A stretch of 64,000 bases of DNA from Chamaelirium japonicum (GCA_947650365.1 OX393553.1:62805055-62869054); one strand, 5' to 3'; shown: positions 1 through 12,124, numbered from the stretch's first letter. Program-made: numbers and translations. Notes: generated by a model from the sequence alone, not told the origin.

Positions 1-1021
1 AAAGACCTTGCCCACCAAGAGCAAACAATTACAAAGCCCTCCCTAAACTTGTTATCAGGGAACTATGTAGCCATCAATATGCAAGTCCAACCAAAACAAC
101 CCCCCAAAACCCAAGGTTTGACATTCGGAGTTTGGTTTCAAGGTCGGCATGTGCCAAAAACGGAACATTTCAGTCGTTTTGGCTTCAGGTTTAGCTGTTC
201 AGCCAAAACTAGTAATGACAAATTTTAAATAGTCGAATATTAAAAATCAGAAAACAAAGGTAATCAAAATTTATACCAGTACTATGACTTAGCTACTATG
301 CAACTTTGTGCTGCATAAAAAAAGTAAATATGTTTTTCTAGTTTGGATGAAAATTAAATTTATAAGAACGGTGAAGTATAACAATCGTCTACCAAGTCAA
401 AGCAGTATATCTTAGTAATATGGTTAACCACCATCAATAGCAACTATAAAGTCATGAACTTTACCTCTCAAAAAAAAATTTCATAAACTTAGTGATGCTA
501 CTACAATGTGGATCAAAGCAAGCTGTAATCAAAATATGAACCAAATAGCTACCACATAAAAGATATATAACACATGTTGGACAAAAGCTTAGGTGTGGAC
601 GGTTGACCACAATGCTTGTATTCTTAGTCCCAAAATATTCTTACCCTACAATCTCATGATCATGTATTACAAAGATATAAACATGAGTACAAGATTCGAA
701 CACTTGGCTATACGTTTCAGACACAACGTGAGACAAAAAGTAGGTTTCGATGGCATGTTCAACCTTTGAATAAAAACTAAATTTAATATTTATTATGTGG
801 TGTAGGATAGGGGGGGCACAAAAATAAATGATTCGCTCTAAAAACACTAGGGGGGAAAGGATAAATATGTGCTTGCTGGATCGATGCATGGATGGTATGG
901 TTGGATTGGGCTCGAGAAATTTTTCGATTTGGATATATGGTTTGTCAGGATTAATTGATTAAATGAGCGGATAAGAAGTTATGGGCTGTGGAAGGTTAAA
1001 GGTTTTATGTTACCATCCTAC
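1..1021. other. Non-coding flank, nothing recognised
   Basis: AT-rich sequence with no open frame of convincing length or composition and no recognised repeat boundary. It is the flank into which the LTR element starting at 1027 inserted. Confidence 0.5.
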
Positions 1022-1026
1022 AATGC

Positions 1027-2177
1027 TGATGCAGACGAGCCCTACGTGCAGATTTTCACAACTGATGGCGTATTTTTATTCCCTACGGAGATCCAGGAAG
1101 CCGATCGCCAATCCGTCTGCATCAGTGGAAAGCTCGTTCGATTATCTAAGACTTTGGTTTTTATTTTCTGTCGATCCGACTGACGGATCTTCAGTTATTT
1201 ATGTTTTATTTTCTGGTTTGGGTAGGTGCGAGCCATGTTCGCATCCGGTTCGAGCCACAGATGCCGAACTGACTCGTTTCTATGTTTGGTTTTTAGCCGT
1301 AGGATCTTAAGTCATTTTAGATCTTAATGGATGAGATTCAAAGGGAGTCCAAAAACCCTAAAAACCCTAACCAAACCCCTCCTCACCCGGCCGGCCGGCC
1401 CTCTCCCTCTTTGCCGCGCGGACGCCTCTCTTTCTTTCCTTTTTTTTCTTTTGTTGTTCCTTGCCTATAAAGCTATGCAAACCCTAATTGAACGGAGATG
1501 ATGAATATTGAATTGAAACCCTAGAGCGGAGAAGCGGGATCGCTTGTTCGACGTCTCATCCGAAGAATCATCTTGCTTCCAGTCTTCTTCTTCCCTCCGC
1601 AAGCTTCTACCTCGTCACCACGCCTTCGTCTACGACTTCGCGGGAGATCGACGCGGAGATCATCCATCCTCCAAAGATCAAATCGTCTCGGCTTCTTCAT
1701 CCTTTTCTTCCGGACCACGCCTCCTCTTCCGCCCCTTCATCTGCAACAACGGAGCCTCTAATAGCGGCCAGCATTGACCAAAGCACGGTTTGAATCGTCT
1801 CTCGATATTTTCATGTGATAAATCTTCCCTTTCAATCCGGCCTATTACTGAATTTAAATTAGGGTTTCCAATTAATTGGCTTCTGAAGAATCTCATCCAT
1901 TAGGTTTTATCGCTTAGATATATGCTTGTTCTTTGAGACTTTTGGCTTATTTATTTGAGATTGTGTTAGTCTTTATTGCTGGAATTGTTTATTAAATCTG
2001 AAATTAATCATTATCATGTCAGTTTTATTACTTCTTTAAACTAAACTTGTTTTGGCATGATTGGATGATGATTAGGGTTCTTAGTATTTGCTGAAATTTG
2101 ATTAAAGTCGTGCTGAAATCTATCTTTGATTACTTAAAATTCAGCACTTGAGTTCTTTTAAGCATCTGCAGCCATCA
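1027..2177 (+). repeat. 5' LTR (1151 bp)
   Basis: Direct-repeat partner of 4649-5779, TG...CA ends. It contains a putative TATA box (cctataaagc, near 1463-1472) after a pyrimidine-rich stretch. Compared with the 3' LTR it carries an extra segment of about 50 bp near 1965-2030 and lacks a GC-rich segment of about 40 bp found near 5012-5058. Confidence 0.92.
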
Positions 2178-2180
2178 AGT

Positions 2181-2192
2181 TGGTATCAGAGC
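2181..2192 (+). promoter_or_regulatory. Primer binding site, initiator tRNA-Met type
   Basis: TGGTATCAGAGC, three bases after the 5' LTR end. This is the usual plant LTR-element sequence complementary to the 3' end of initiator tRNA-Met, where minus-strand DNA synthesis is primed. Its position directly after the CA of the LTR fixes the 5' LTR boundary. Confidence 0.93.
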
Positions 2193-2467
2193 GCACTTGT
2201 CGTCGCGTTCTTACGCAACGGCCGGTCCTCTTGCATCATTTGCATCCTTGTGTGCTTGCTGAAATTTTTTTTTTTTTTTCCTTCTTTTCATTTTAGTTTG
2301 TGTCTTTGCATTAATTAGGAAACTAGCATCCCACGTGAGCGCATCCATATTAGGATCACACATTTTCTCTCTGAGGTGAATCGATAGCCTCTTCTAGAGA
2401 ATCTCTAATGGCTGGACCTTCCCCACCCCGCACTTAGCAAGATGCCTTCACAAGGCAACAAGAACAC

Positions 2468-4636
2468 ATGGATAGCCTTCAGACCCAGATCGAAGCCTTA
2501 ACCTTGGCCTTCACCACTTCCCAAAATCCACCTCGACCCCATCGAGAGCACAGGACTAGAACATCTCCAGAGCGTAGTGAGTTAGATCTTCAGTCAGGAG
2601 GTGATAGTGTCAGTTCCTCTGACGGGTCTGATAGGCGAAGTAGAAAAACTCATAGGAAAACGAAATCCCATTGGGGCTGGGATCAGGGTATCAAAATCGA
2701 AATTCCTGACTCCTGAGTTCGAAGGTAGGATGGATCCTGAAGAGTTCCTAGAGTGGGCCGAGAGAATCAATCGGTGGATGATTACACCAATGAGTTCTAT
2801 AAGCTCCAAGCTCACAATGATCTGCATGAAAATGAAGAGCAGAGCGTCGCTAGGTATGTTAATGGTCTTAAGCCCTCAATTCAAGAGGTGGTGTCCCTTC
2901 ATAACTTGTATCAGGTCAGTGATGCACACCGTCGGGCTAAGAAAGTTGAGTCTCACCACTCCCGATCTGCGTCCCGACGATATGACAACACTAGGGCACC
3001 ATCCAGATCTGTTAGTAGACCAATCCCTGGACCTCCCCCTGTAGCTGGTACAGTTCCTACACCCACTGAGAAGGGTAAAGGCGTCTTAGGAACCAACCCG
3101 AGCATGATGAAGTGTTTCAAGTGCAACCAGTCGGGTCACAAGTCAGCCGATTGTCCTCGACGTCAATTTAATCCACAGACAAATCTTACGGATAATGAAG
3201 AGGATAGTCATGAGTCTGAGGGTGAAAACTTCAATGAGTTAGTCTTGGAGGGGGATGACGTGACTGCGCCACTGTTAGTTATTCACCAGTCTCCATCACC
3301 CCAGGCACCTAAAGCGTTACTACCCCACGAGCTCTGTGGAGGACCCCCAAAGCCACATTGCAAGAACCAAAGGTTCGAGTTGTTCCAAACAGTCTGCACT
3401 GTTAATGGCATGGACATTTGTGTCTTGATAGATGGAGGTTGTACCACCAACTTAATCAATGAAGGGATAGTTAGGAGCAAGAAGTGGAAAGTCAAACCAT
3501 TGGCTCACCCCTACAAAACATCGTGGCTAGACAACACCACAAGCAAACTAGTGACTCATTGTTGTTTGGCTAAGCTGTCTATTGGGCTGCAATATCGAGA
3601 TGAGGTTTGGTGTGATGTCCTTCCTTTAGAAGTAGCTGATATTATCCTTGGACGTCCATGGCAGTTCGATCGAGATGCACTACATCACGGAAAAGCCAAC
3701 ACTTATACTTTCCTTAAGGATGGCATCAACGTCACCTTATGGCCCACATGTTTTAAGAGACACCGATCCCATGCACCTCAAACTCTTCTGAGTCAGAGCC
3801 ATCCCATACCACCATTTGCAGATAACCTAGTAGGGTGTCCTTCTGATTCACTAAAAATTGAGAAGGGATTAGACAACATATTGCATTCCATCGCATGCAC
3901 ATCGCATTTAGAGTCTGTAGGCATCCATGGCACTCGCATTCATCATTTGCCTGACATCTATACATTCACAGACCATTCATATGTGCATCCATATTATCGA
4001 CCAGGTGTTGAGTTGAGCATTAAAGATGATTTTGCTAGGCTTGTTCACTTTTCAATGCTGGGTACTTATGAGCCATGCTTTCAGATTTCAAAAGGCCCAT
4101 CATTTTTACTTTTTCGAAGTCATAACAAGTGGCTTGATGAGTTATTTAATTTCTTATTTTATTCACTGCATCCAGACAATGATTGCATGACATATCTTCT
4201 TAATCTAGAATCCACTTGTTTTGCCACGTGCGCAGGCCACTTTGAGCAACACATATTGCACCCGCACCCCATGGCCTCTCAAAGCAACCATAGCTTATTG
4301 CGCAAGCCGATGACCCGCAACATATTATGCTCCCGCGGCCTTTCCTTTCATATGTCTTTTGAATTTCATGTCAACCTATCTCCCTATTATCACATGAAAT
4401 TATCTGGATATCTTGACGATCTTTCCGTGCCGAGGAGGATGTCGATTTTGGCTTTCAGGTCTTCGCTTGGCGTTGATGGGCAGGGGATGCCAGATGAAGT
4501 CGTTGCGTACTTGAGACTGATTACTTGGCCACCGGACCCGGGAGAGCAGTTGGAGCATATGCAGAGGTTGCGGCTACTTCCTGGAGAGACCCCACCGGAT
4601 CCAGGACCTTACTCGACAAGAGTCGAGTTCTTTTGA
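2468..4636 (+). pseudogene. Broken gag-protease reading frame of the LTR element
   Basis: The gag start (2468, coiled-coil-like first 20 residues, then an Arg/Ser-rich stretch) reaches a stop near 2714. A small insertion shifts the frame there, and the frame continues in 2601-3044. A second break near 2760 removes most of the expected gag core: the sequence jumps from a WAER motif to a DDYTNEFYKL motif, which normally lie about 90 residues apart in this family. From 2753 a long frame runs to 4636. It contains a CCHC knuckle (CX2CX4HX4C, 3115-3156), the protease active-site region LIDGGCTTN (about 3427-3453) with the downstream motif ILGRPW, and then about 300 residues with no recognised domain, ending just before the polypurine tract. 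No RT or integrase is encoded. The gag core deletion makes a functional capsid unlikely. Confidence 0.85.
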
Positions 4637-4648
4637 GTCCGGGGGACT

Positions 4649-5779
4649 TGATGCAGACGAGCCCTACGTGCAGATTTTCACAGCTGATGGTGTATTTTTA
4701 TTCCCTACGGAGATCCAGGAAGTCGATCGCCAATCCGTCTGCATCAGTGGAAAGCTCGTTCGATTATCTATGACTTTGGTTTTTATTTTCTGTCGATCCG
4801 ACTGACGGATCTTCAGTTATTTATGTTTTATTTTCTGGTTTGGGTAGGTGCAAGCCATGTTCGCATCCGGTTCGAGCCACAGATGCCGAACTGACTCGTT
4901 TCTATGTTTGGTTTTTAGCCGTAGGATCTTAAGTCGGTTTAGATCTCAATGGATGAGATTCAAAAGGAGTCCAAAAACCCTAACCGAACCCCTCCTCACC
5001 CGGCCGGCCCTCTGGAAAGACCCGCGCGGGCACGCCTTGGGAAGCGTGCCCGCGTCCCCTTCTCCCTCTTTGCCACGCAGACGCCTCTCTCTCTTTCTTT
5101 CCTTTTTTTTTCTTTTGTTGTTCCTTGCCTATAAAGCTATGCAAACCCTAATTGAAAGGGGATGAGGAATATTGAATTGAAACCCTAGAACGGAGAAGCA
5201 GGATCGCTTGTTCGACGTCTCATCCGAAGAATCATCTTGCTTCCAGTCTTCTTTTTCCCTCTGCAAGCTTCTACCTCGTAACCACGCCTTCGTCTACGAC
5301 TTCGCGGGAGATCGACGCGGAGATCATCCATCCTCCAAAGATCAAATCGTCTCGGCTTCTTCATCCTTTTCTTCCGGACCACGCCTCCTCTTCTGCCCCT
5401 TCATCTGCAACAACGGAGCCTCCGATAGCGGCCGGCATTGACCAAAGCACGGTTTGAATCGTCTCTCGATATTTTCATGTGATAAATCTTCCCTTTCAAT
5501 CCGGCCTATTGCTGAATTTAAATTAGGGTTTCCAATTAATTGGCTTCTGAAGAATCTCATCCATTAGGTTTTATCGCTTAGATCTATGCTTGTTCTTTGA
5601 GACTTTTGGCTTATTTATTTGAGATTGTGTTACTTCTTTAAATTAAACTTGTTTGGGCATGATTGGATGATGATTAGGGTTCGTAGTATTTGCTGAAATT
5701 TGATTAAAGTCGTGCTGAAATCTATCTTTGATTGCTTAAAATTCAGCACTTGAGTTCTTTTAAGCATCTGCAGCCATCA
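4649..5779 (+). repeat. 3' LTR (1131 bp)
   Basis: Direct-repeat partner of the 5' LTR with TG...CA ends. It is preceded by a purine-rich tract (GAGTCCGGGGGA, 4635-4646) that would prime plus-strand synthesis, and followed at 5780-5784 by the AATGC target duplication. Confidence 0.92.
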
Positions 5780-5784
5780 AATGC

Positions 5785-7963
5785 AGATTTGACGACCGGG
5801 CTCCGATCAAACGATGATCAGTCGAGATACGTTGGTCGGATCGTCATGAAATGTTGACAGCATCTTGAGGACGTCGATAGGCTTCATGCAAAACTAGAAT
5901 GGAGCCAATTGGGGGTGTAGATGTCCCATAATACCTCCTAGATTACAAGTATGTCCTAACATTTATGGGCGGCAATGGTAGCTGCATATGAAGGATTAAT
6001 CACGGGGAAGTTCGGACGGGGTGTGCGGAACGGCAGAGGATGATGATAATGGCGAGCGTTGATGATGATATGCAAACACACGAAGAAAAAAAAGATAACG
6101 ACCGCGGCCTGAGATAACAACCTCGGCCTCTCTCCTTGGTCTCACGATCTCTCATTGGGTTTGGCTTACACATAGGGCCTCTCACCCACACGCTCCTCTC
6201 TCGGGATGACGCAAACAAAGTACAGCTTCGTTAATTTCATTCATCAATAATTATTCTCCATGACAGCTACCCAAGGGTCTTTTCTAAAGCCCCCAAGTCA
6301 TAACAAAACCCTAATACCAATAAAATACTAAGATAACCCTTATAATTTTGGTTTTTACAAGTGCTGAAAATAGCCTAATAAATAGCTGAGAAAATCTAAA
6401 TAAAATGCAAAAAAATCCAAGATAAATAGACCAAGCCTCTGAACAACTCAAGTGAACCGCATGGCCATCTGGTGAGCCATCCTTCTCCTCTGGCAAGTGC
6501 TAATATGATCCCCATCATTCACCTATACTGTGAAAAACTAATCCCCAAATTTACCTTGAAGAACGTAAGTTGTCATAGCATCAAGGTCACTTCCATCCTG
6601 GTAGTGTCTCGGAATTCAGAGTTGACGGTGTAGACCTAGCAGATGATGGCATGTTGTACCGTAGTCATCTCCCGGGTCCCACACAAGCAGTCGGCTGGAG
6701 TCGTCCGGAGATGTTTCGTCAGGGAAATAGTGGGAAGAGCAACTGACGGCGATCACTTGCCCTGGATGATGTGCAATATTGAAGGGGACAAAAAAGTGAA
6801 ACTGAAGGAGTGTCCGAGCCGGGGGTGGAAGGTCTAGCCCGAGGAAGTTAATTGATGGGGTCAACTTGCTAGAGTTGACCCCCAGTAGCGGCTCGTATAG
6901 TGTCAAGTGCTCTGCTGAGGGCGAAGGCAGGAGAACCATCATAGCGTTTCTTCATATATACCTTAAAAGGCCTCGGCGATATGCCCTTGAATCCTCCCCC
7001 GTAAGACTTCGTCATCGCACTCCAATAGCAAAATCCGCATCAAGATCCCCATAACTTATATTCTAACTAGGAGAGAAAGAGAGCCCCTTTCTTCATATAT
7101 ATACATACCTTAAAAGGCCTCGGAAACCTAGTGGGTTGCCATGCAATGCATGCATGGGCAGTGGGAGTATGGGAGAAATGAAAAGGAGAGGATATACCAT
7201 AGAAGAGAAGAAATGGGAAAAACAAGAAGAGAACAAGGGAATCACCCCCCCCCTCGAAATTTCTGTTTCACACTCTCCATGTGTGGAATCCACACATCAA
7301 AATGCTACCCTTGAGCCTCGTCTAATTATACCTTTTAAAAATCCAACCTTTTGGGGCGAAACCATGGCTCCGTCTGTGGAATCCACACATCAAAATACTT
7401 TTTAACAACCCCCTATTAGAAAGCTCATTTCGGATTCAAAGATGGGGGACGAACAACACAATAGAGGGAAAATTGGGGGTGATTACAGAAAACCCATGAA
7501 GGAGGATGGAAGGATCATCACCTTCTGCTGCACAACGTGAGGTGGGTCGAAGACCTCGGACATCCCGACGGTGCCCACATCCTCTCTGTAGGACAGCTTC
7601 TCTGCGTACCCCAAAGACATCTTTGTTGAGATCAAAGGTGTTGGAAGCTAAGCCCTCTGTACCTCTAAACCGCGAGATCCCTCCTCCTATCTTGCGAGGT
7701 TGGGAATCGGAGAAGAGAAAAGGGTCTGTTCTTGCCCCCTCCCTCAACAGTAGGAGCAAGTACGGCTCGTGTCTGCAAATTTATATAGATCAGTTCCGGT
7801 CACCATAGGTAAGAGTTAGAGAACTCTGACCACATTTATTTAGTGTCAGCCCAGACCCAACCCGAGGGGTCGAACCCTGTACCCACGCCCAATCCAACGA
7901 CGAGCTTATGGGTAACTCTAACACGATCCTTCAAGTTAGGTTGCCACTAGGCAATTCAGGTAT
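5785..7963. other. Degraded repeat-derived sequence without an identifiable gene
   Basis: No frame here looks like a gene. Short direct repeats are visible: CCTTAAAAGGCCTCGG occurs at about 6960 and 7111, each after a TATATA-like run, and GGAATCCACACATCAAAA occurs near 7287 and 7379. These look like decayed LTR promoter regions, but no boundaries could be set. Confidence 0.4.
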
Positions 7964-7971
7964 CACTCAAG

Positions 7972-8418
7972 TAGGCTGGCAATTTCGGACCCGACACGGC
8001 AGACCCGACACGACCCGACATGAAGTTAGAGGATCTGGGTCAGGGCTAAACGGGTTCGGATCGTAAAACGGGTCGACACGATAGACCCGTTTAATAAATG
8101 GGTCGGGTCCGGGTTTAGGGTTTGGACACGGTAGACCCGGGAAGACCCGTTTAGTATTCAACGGGTCGGGTCGAGTCGGGTCTACCCGCAATCCGATACT
8201 ATAATATATAATACCAGCGGGTCTTTCGGGTCAGGTCGTGTCGAGTCAGATTGGGTCGGATCAAGTCAGCTGAATAGACCCGGGTGGTAAACGGGTCTTA
8301 TCGGGTCTACCCGTTTATTAGCGGGTCGAGTACGGGTTTAGGATATAGACACTATTAGTTAAACGGGTCGGGTCCGGGTCCAGGGGTTTGGACACGACAC
8401 GACCCATTGCCACCCCTA
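7972..8418. mobile_element. hAT-like non-autonomous element rich in CGGGTC motifs
   Basis: Ends are inverted: TAGGCTGGCAATTTCGG at the left and the complement of TAGGGGTGGCAATGGG at the right. The flanking 8-mers cactcaag (7964-7971) and cacccaac (8419-8426) match at 6 of 8 positions, as expected for an old hAT-type 8-bp target duplication. The interior is almost entirely variants of ACGGGTCGGGTC in both orientations. No transposase is encoded. Similar elements lie at 12125, 44418 and 45790. Confidence 0.72.
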
Positions 8419-8435
8419 CACCCAACGATGCACTA

Positions 8436-8710
8436 CGTTGAGCGGATAGTTCCACACCAGTTAGGAGTGGGAGTTTCGTGTCTTCATATACCCGTTGCCT
8501 CCTTCCTCCTCGCAACTGATTTTGAGAAGGTACAGAATTATTGACTTGATATCAGTGCTAGGCCCCACTCCATCTCTCCTAGTTGCTCCATTCCACCCAC
8601 TGTGTCACGTCTTTCTCTGTGTTCGGATAAATCTTCGTTGAGACACGCTCTTCGTGCGGGCGATGTTGAGTGGATAGTCCCACATCAACTGAGGGTGTGG
8701 GAGTTCATCT
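8436..8710 (+). mobile_element. TRIM-like miniature LTR element, 3' LTR truncated
   Basis: A short LTR-like sequence beginning near 8436 (GTTGAGCGGATAGTTCC) is repeated at 8664 (TGTTGAGTGGATAGTCC). Between them lies a degenerate tRNA-Met primer site (TTGATATCAGTGC, about 8543). The second copy matches only about 45 bp before similarity ends. The start motif with AGTCCCAC is shared with the elements at 13389, 31233 and 36440. Confidence 0.6.
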
Positions 8711-10056
8711 TAACACACTATATGTCTTAATATGATGTGATGCAAGGGAATATATACCAAAATAGAAATAAATTATCCAGATGGATAGGCAAGAATGTGT
8801 GCTTGAGGTATTTTGGTAATAGATGAATATTACTATACGTATATTCGGGTCCATTGAAAAGTTATTTACTTTAGCTTGTCTATGTTTCATGACATAACCA
8901 ATAGGACATTGGCTGCCTTCGTGGCCTCGTTTTATGGTAACAAGAGAAAGCATTCACACTTTAATGCAAACCTTTGTGGATGCTAATGAGTTGTGATCTT
9001 TGGGCTTGCGATAAGCCTTAACAAAGGCCTTCAAATGTTGCGGGTGCTTGATGTCTTGCAAAAAGGCGATCCAAAGAGATAAAAGCATATTAGGACTAAT
9101 TTGGTTCATATTTGATTTTGGTCTTGGGTTAAAAAAAATTTTTTTTGGTTATTTTAACTTATTGGGGTGGGTAATCCTAATATTGAACAATTTGGTGGGG
9201 GGGGGGGGGGGGGGGGGGCATATCAAAATGGGGGATAAGTCAAAACAGCAGCCGCCACCCTCTAACCCTATTTAAGAAAACCATAACCATCATCTAGCCC
9301 CTCCTCCCCCTTAAGGAAACCCTAATTAACCCCTTCTTATGATCTCCATCTCCTACTAAGGAGGGGTAGCAATCACGGAAGAGGAGCCAGAGTAAGGAGA
9401 GTCTGACCCCTCCTCTTCCTCCCTTCTCTCTGGTTTGGTGGCTTCAATCGAGGAAAAAGAAGTCACGACTAGTGCTTGGAGGGGAGCAGCCATCATAGAT
9501 AAGCAAGGAGGAGAGCCACGGCCGAAGCCAAGGGTCGCCGACCAGTTCAGCCCTCTCTTCTTTTTCCTTCTTTTCTTGTTACTTTTCTACCCCCTTACGA
9601 TCAAGTCAGCTCCTCCAAATCCAATTTCTTGAAGGGATGGTGGGAGATACAAAAAAACCTGCAAACCCTAACCCACCAATTATTTTTTTTGAGGGGGTTA
9701 GGGCTTCGATAGGGGGGGGGGGGGGGGGGGGGGACTGGATGATATAGAGATCAATGGGGATCAAGAAAGGGGGGGGGGATTGGTGGTTAGGGTTTTCTTC
9801 GGTTGCTGCTTTTGAAGGGAATAAAGATAGAGATCGAGGGATGAAGAGGGGAAAATGAGAGAGAAAAAAAATGTTTTATTACCGAAGGCGGCCAAGTATG
9901 TTGCCACCGAAGACGACGATGGGTGTGGGGGGTGACGATGCCTAAGGGGTGTCTTGCCGTTGAAGGCGGTCCGACTATATTTTGTCGTCGAAGGCTACCT
10001 GCTGCAGTACCAATAGGCATGAGCATTCACTAGTATATAACATGGTACGACGGTCT
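8711..10056. other. Non-coding, with two long poly-G tracts
   Basis: No supportable gene. Homopolymer G runs lie at 9197-9218 and 9712-9733 (22 bases each, plus strand). Their lengths may be unreliable because homopolymers are error-prone in sequencing. Confidence 0.55.
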
Positions 10057-10125
10057 ACAAGCTGACTTGACAAAATGAAACAAGCTGACTAGACAAAAAC
10101 GAACAAGCTGACTGGACAAAATTGA
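10057..10125. repeat. Three tandem 23-bp repeats
   Basis: Unit begins ACAAGCTGACTNGACAAAA, with starts at 10057, 10080 and 10103. No function is evident. Confidence 0.85.
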
Positions 10126-10235
10126 CCGAATAGATCTAACCATTCGTTAAAAAATCAACGAGATAAAATGTGGTATGTGGCCTGGATGGGTTTCATGCAT
10201 GGATGGCTCGAGTTCAAATATTTTAGAAAGGGAAT

Positions 10236-10348
<113 letters not shown>

Positions 10349-10695
10349 TCGAGAAGGGAAAGGATCGGGAAGGGAGTCAGAAATGTGGTGTATGGCCTGG
10401 ATGGATTTCATGCATGGGTTTGGGTATAGATGGTTGAGATGCTGGGAAGATGGAGATCGATTGGTTGAGGGCATGCATGATGGGATTTGAGCTTTAATGG
10501 GTTTCCATGCGTGACCTGGGTAGGGTGTTGGTTGGATGGGATTTGGATGATGGTGATTTGTCAAGAGATGGTGCATGATAGTGGAAGTAATTAATATAGG
10601 ATGACATTAAATGAGATATAAAGAGATAGGATTTAATGTGATTTTTTTGGAAATAATTTAATTGTTTTTAAGGAAAAGAAAAGGTTTGGGGTTTT

Positions 10696-10697
<2 letters not shown>

Positions 10698-10783
<86 letters not shown>
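10698..10783. repeat. Compound (GT)n(GA)n microsatellite
   Basis: About 16 GT units followed directly by about 26 GA units. Confidence 0.95.
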
Positions 10784-10785
<2 letters not shown>

Positions 10786-10917
10786 CTACTTGCATAGGGT
10801 TTTGGACATGGATGGCTGCAATCAAGTTGGGTGAGATAGAGTCTGTGGCTTGGTTCACGGGTCTTCGGTTCAACCGTCGGTTCAATAGGTTGAACCGATG
10901 ATATTGTTTTAGATGAG

Positions 10918-11180
10918 CGTCGGGCATCGAAGTCTAGCGTCGGTCATCGGTCTCGAGTGGCAATCATCAAGTGGCTGGCGTTGACCTCAAGCGGCAGTCA
11001 ACAGCCAGTGATTGACAGTCATTGAGCGGCTGGCGTTAGCCTTGAGCAGCAGGCGTTGGTCTCGAGCAACAGGCAACACTCAGCAAGTAATGATCGACAG
11101 TCGTCGAGTGGCATGCGTCAGCATCAACGTCGAGCAGCTAGAGTTAGCCTCGAACGACGTGCATCGGAGTTGAGTAGCGG
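10918..11180. repeat. Degenerate short tandem array, GTCGAGCGGC-like
   Basis: Variants of CGTTGGCCTCGAGCGGCAG recur every 20-30 bp. The downstream stretch to about 11570 is CT-rich and has no gene that can be supported. Confidence 0.5.
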
Positions 11181-11984
11181 TCTCAGCGACACACTCTCCT
11201 CCCCTCCAGATCCCTTCCTCACCCTCCTCCAATCGCTCCGCTCTTCACCCCCACCCCGCCATCCACACCCTCCCTCTATCTCTCGGTCGACCCCAATCCC
11301 TTCACCAATGACCTCGCCGGGATCTGATTTAGGGGAGAAGATAGAGGTCGGTAACGATCACGATCTGATTTGGGAGAGTACATGCCGATTGCAAACTCAC
11401 AAGTTTAAGCAAACTGTCGGGTCACGAGTCAGTACAAATCGGGTGATTCGCACAGGTTTTGCCGGATCAACAGCACTTTCGATCCAATGGCTTGACCAAA
11501 CCGATTTAGAGCCCGATTCAGCGATCTGACCGTCAGTTTCGGTCTAGTCCGATTTTAATAACACTGTCCAGATCTATGGAGTGGTGGCAGGACGGGCCTA
11601 GCATTTAGTGCATTTCCATCCGTCCCCTCTGAGTGTGTTTTTTTTTTTCGCGGAAGGCGACCCGTCTGCGAGTCAACTGGCACTAGCTCCTACCAGTGTG
11701 AACAACTAAAGAAGTAACATAAAATACATTATAAAATAGGGGTAAGTCAAAATAACCCTTAAATTTTTTACTTCACCGTAAATCTTAGGCCCGACTATCA
11801 TAGCCTGATACTACGCACCCCGATTCAGACCTTTAATTGGTCAGGACCCCTGAAAAGGCTCCAGACTATGGCATGTTCATGTCCAACGTACAGCTGTGTC
11901 CAAGTTATATTATAGGTACGAGTCTGATCCATTTACTTCCAACGTACCCCTAGGAAGGTTGCAAAACTCTCGAAATCTCAAAAA

Positions 11985-12024
11985 CTCTCTCTCTCTCTCT
12001 CTCTAGCAAAACTCCCGAAACCTC

Positions 12025-12094
<70 letters not shown>
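11985..12094. repeat. Two (CT)n microsatellites
   Basis: CT runs at about 11987-12004 and 12032-12093, separated by a short segment that repeats a preceding sequence (AAAACTCYCGAAAYCTCAAAAA). Confidence 0.9.
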
Positions 12095-12095
<1 letters not shown>

Positions 12096-12124
12096 GCGCG
12101 AGCATATAGCAGTGTGTAGAGTAT

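Larger units (their letters stand above)
1027..5779 (+). mobile_element. Complete-ended non-autonomous LTR retrotransposon (TR-GAG-like, gypsy-type gag-protease)
   Basis: Two long direct repeats (1027-2177 and 4649-5779) both start TGATGCAGACG and end GCAGCCATCA. The element is flanked by a perfect 5-bp target duplication AATGC at 1022-1026 and 5780-5784. A primer binding site follows the 5' LTR and a purine-rich tract precedes the 3' LTR. The 2.47-kb internal region encodes gag remnants, a CCHC zinc knuckle and an aspartic-protease motif. No reverse transcriptase, RNase H or integrase is present, so any movement must use enzymes from another element. The LTRs are very similar over most of their length but differ by several indels. 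Family: Ty3/gypsy-type by the protease and zinc-knuckle arrangement; the lineage is not determined. Confidence 0.93.

Noticed and set aside
1027-5779. Endogenous pararetrovirus
   Set aside because: It has two long LTRs, a 5-bp target duplication and a polypurine tract, and no movement protein or viral RT. A retrotransposon explains all of this.
6616-6942. 108-residue minus-strand frame
   Set aside because: No domain recognised; it is embedded in decayed repeat sequence and may be a relic, but it cannot be supported as a gene.
9435-9632. Small membrane protein gene
   Set aside because: There is a hydrophobic run near the end, but it is coded by a CTT-rich tract, with no conserved features and G-homopolymers nearby.
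11056-11529. 157-residue frame with a Ser/Arg/Pro-rich middle
   Set aside because: It starts inside a degenerate short tandem array, has no recognised domain and no promoter-like sequence nearby.
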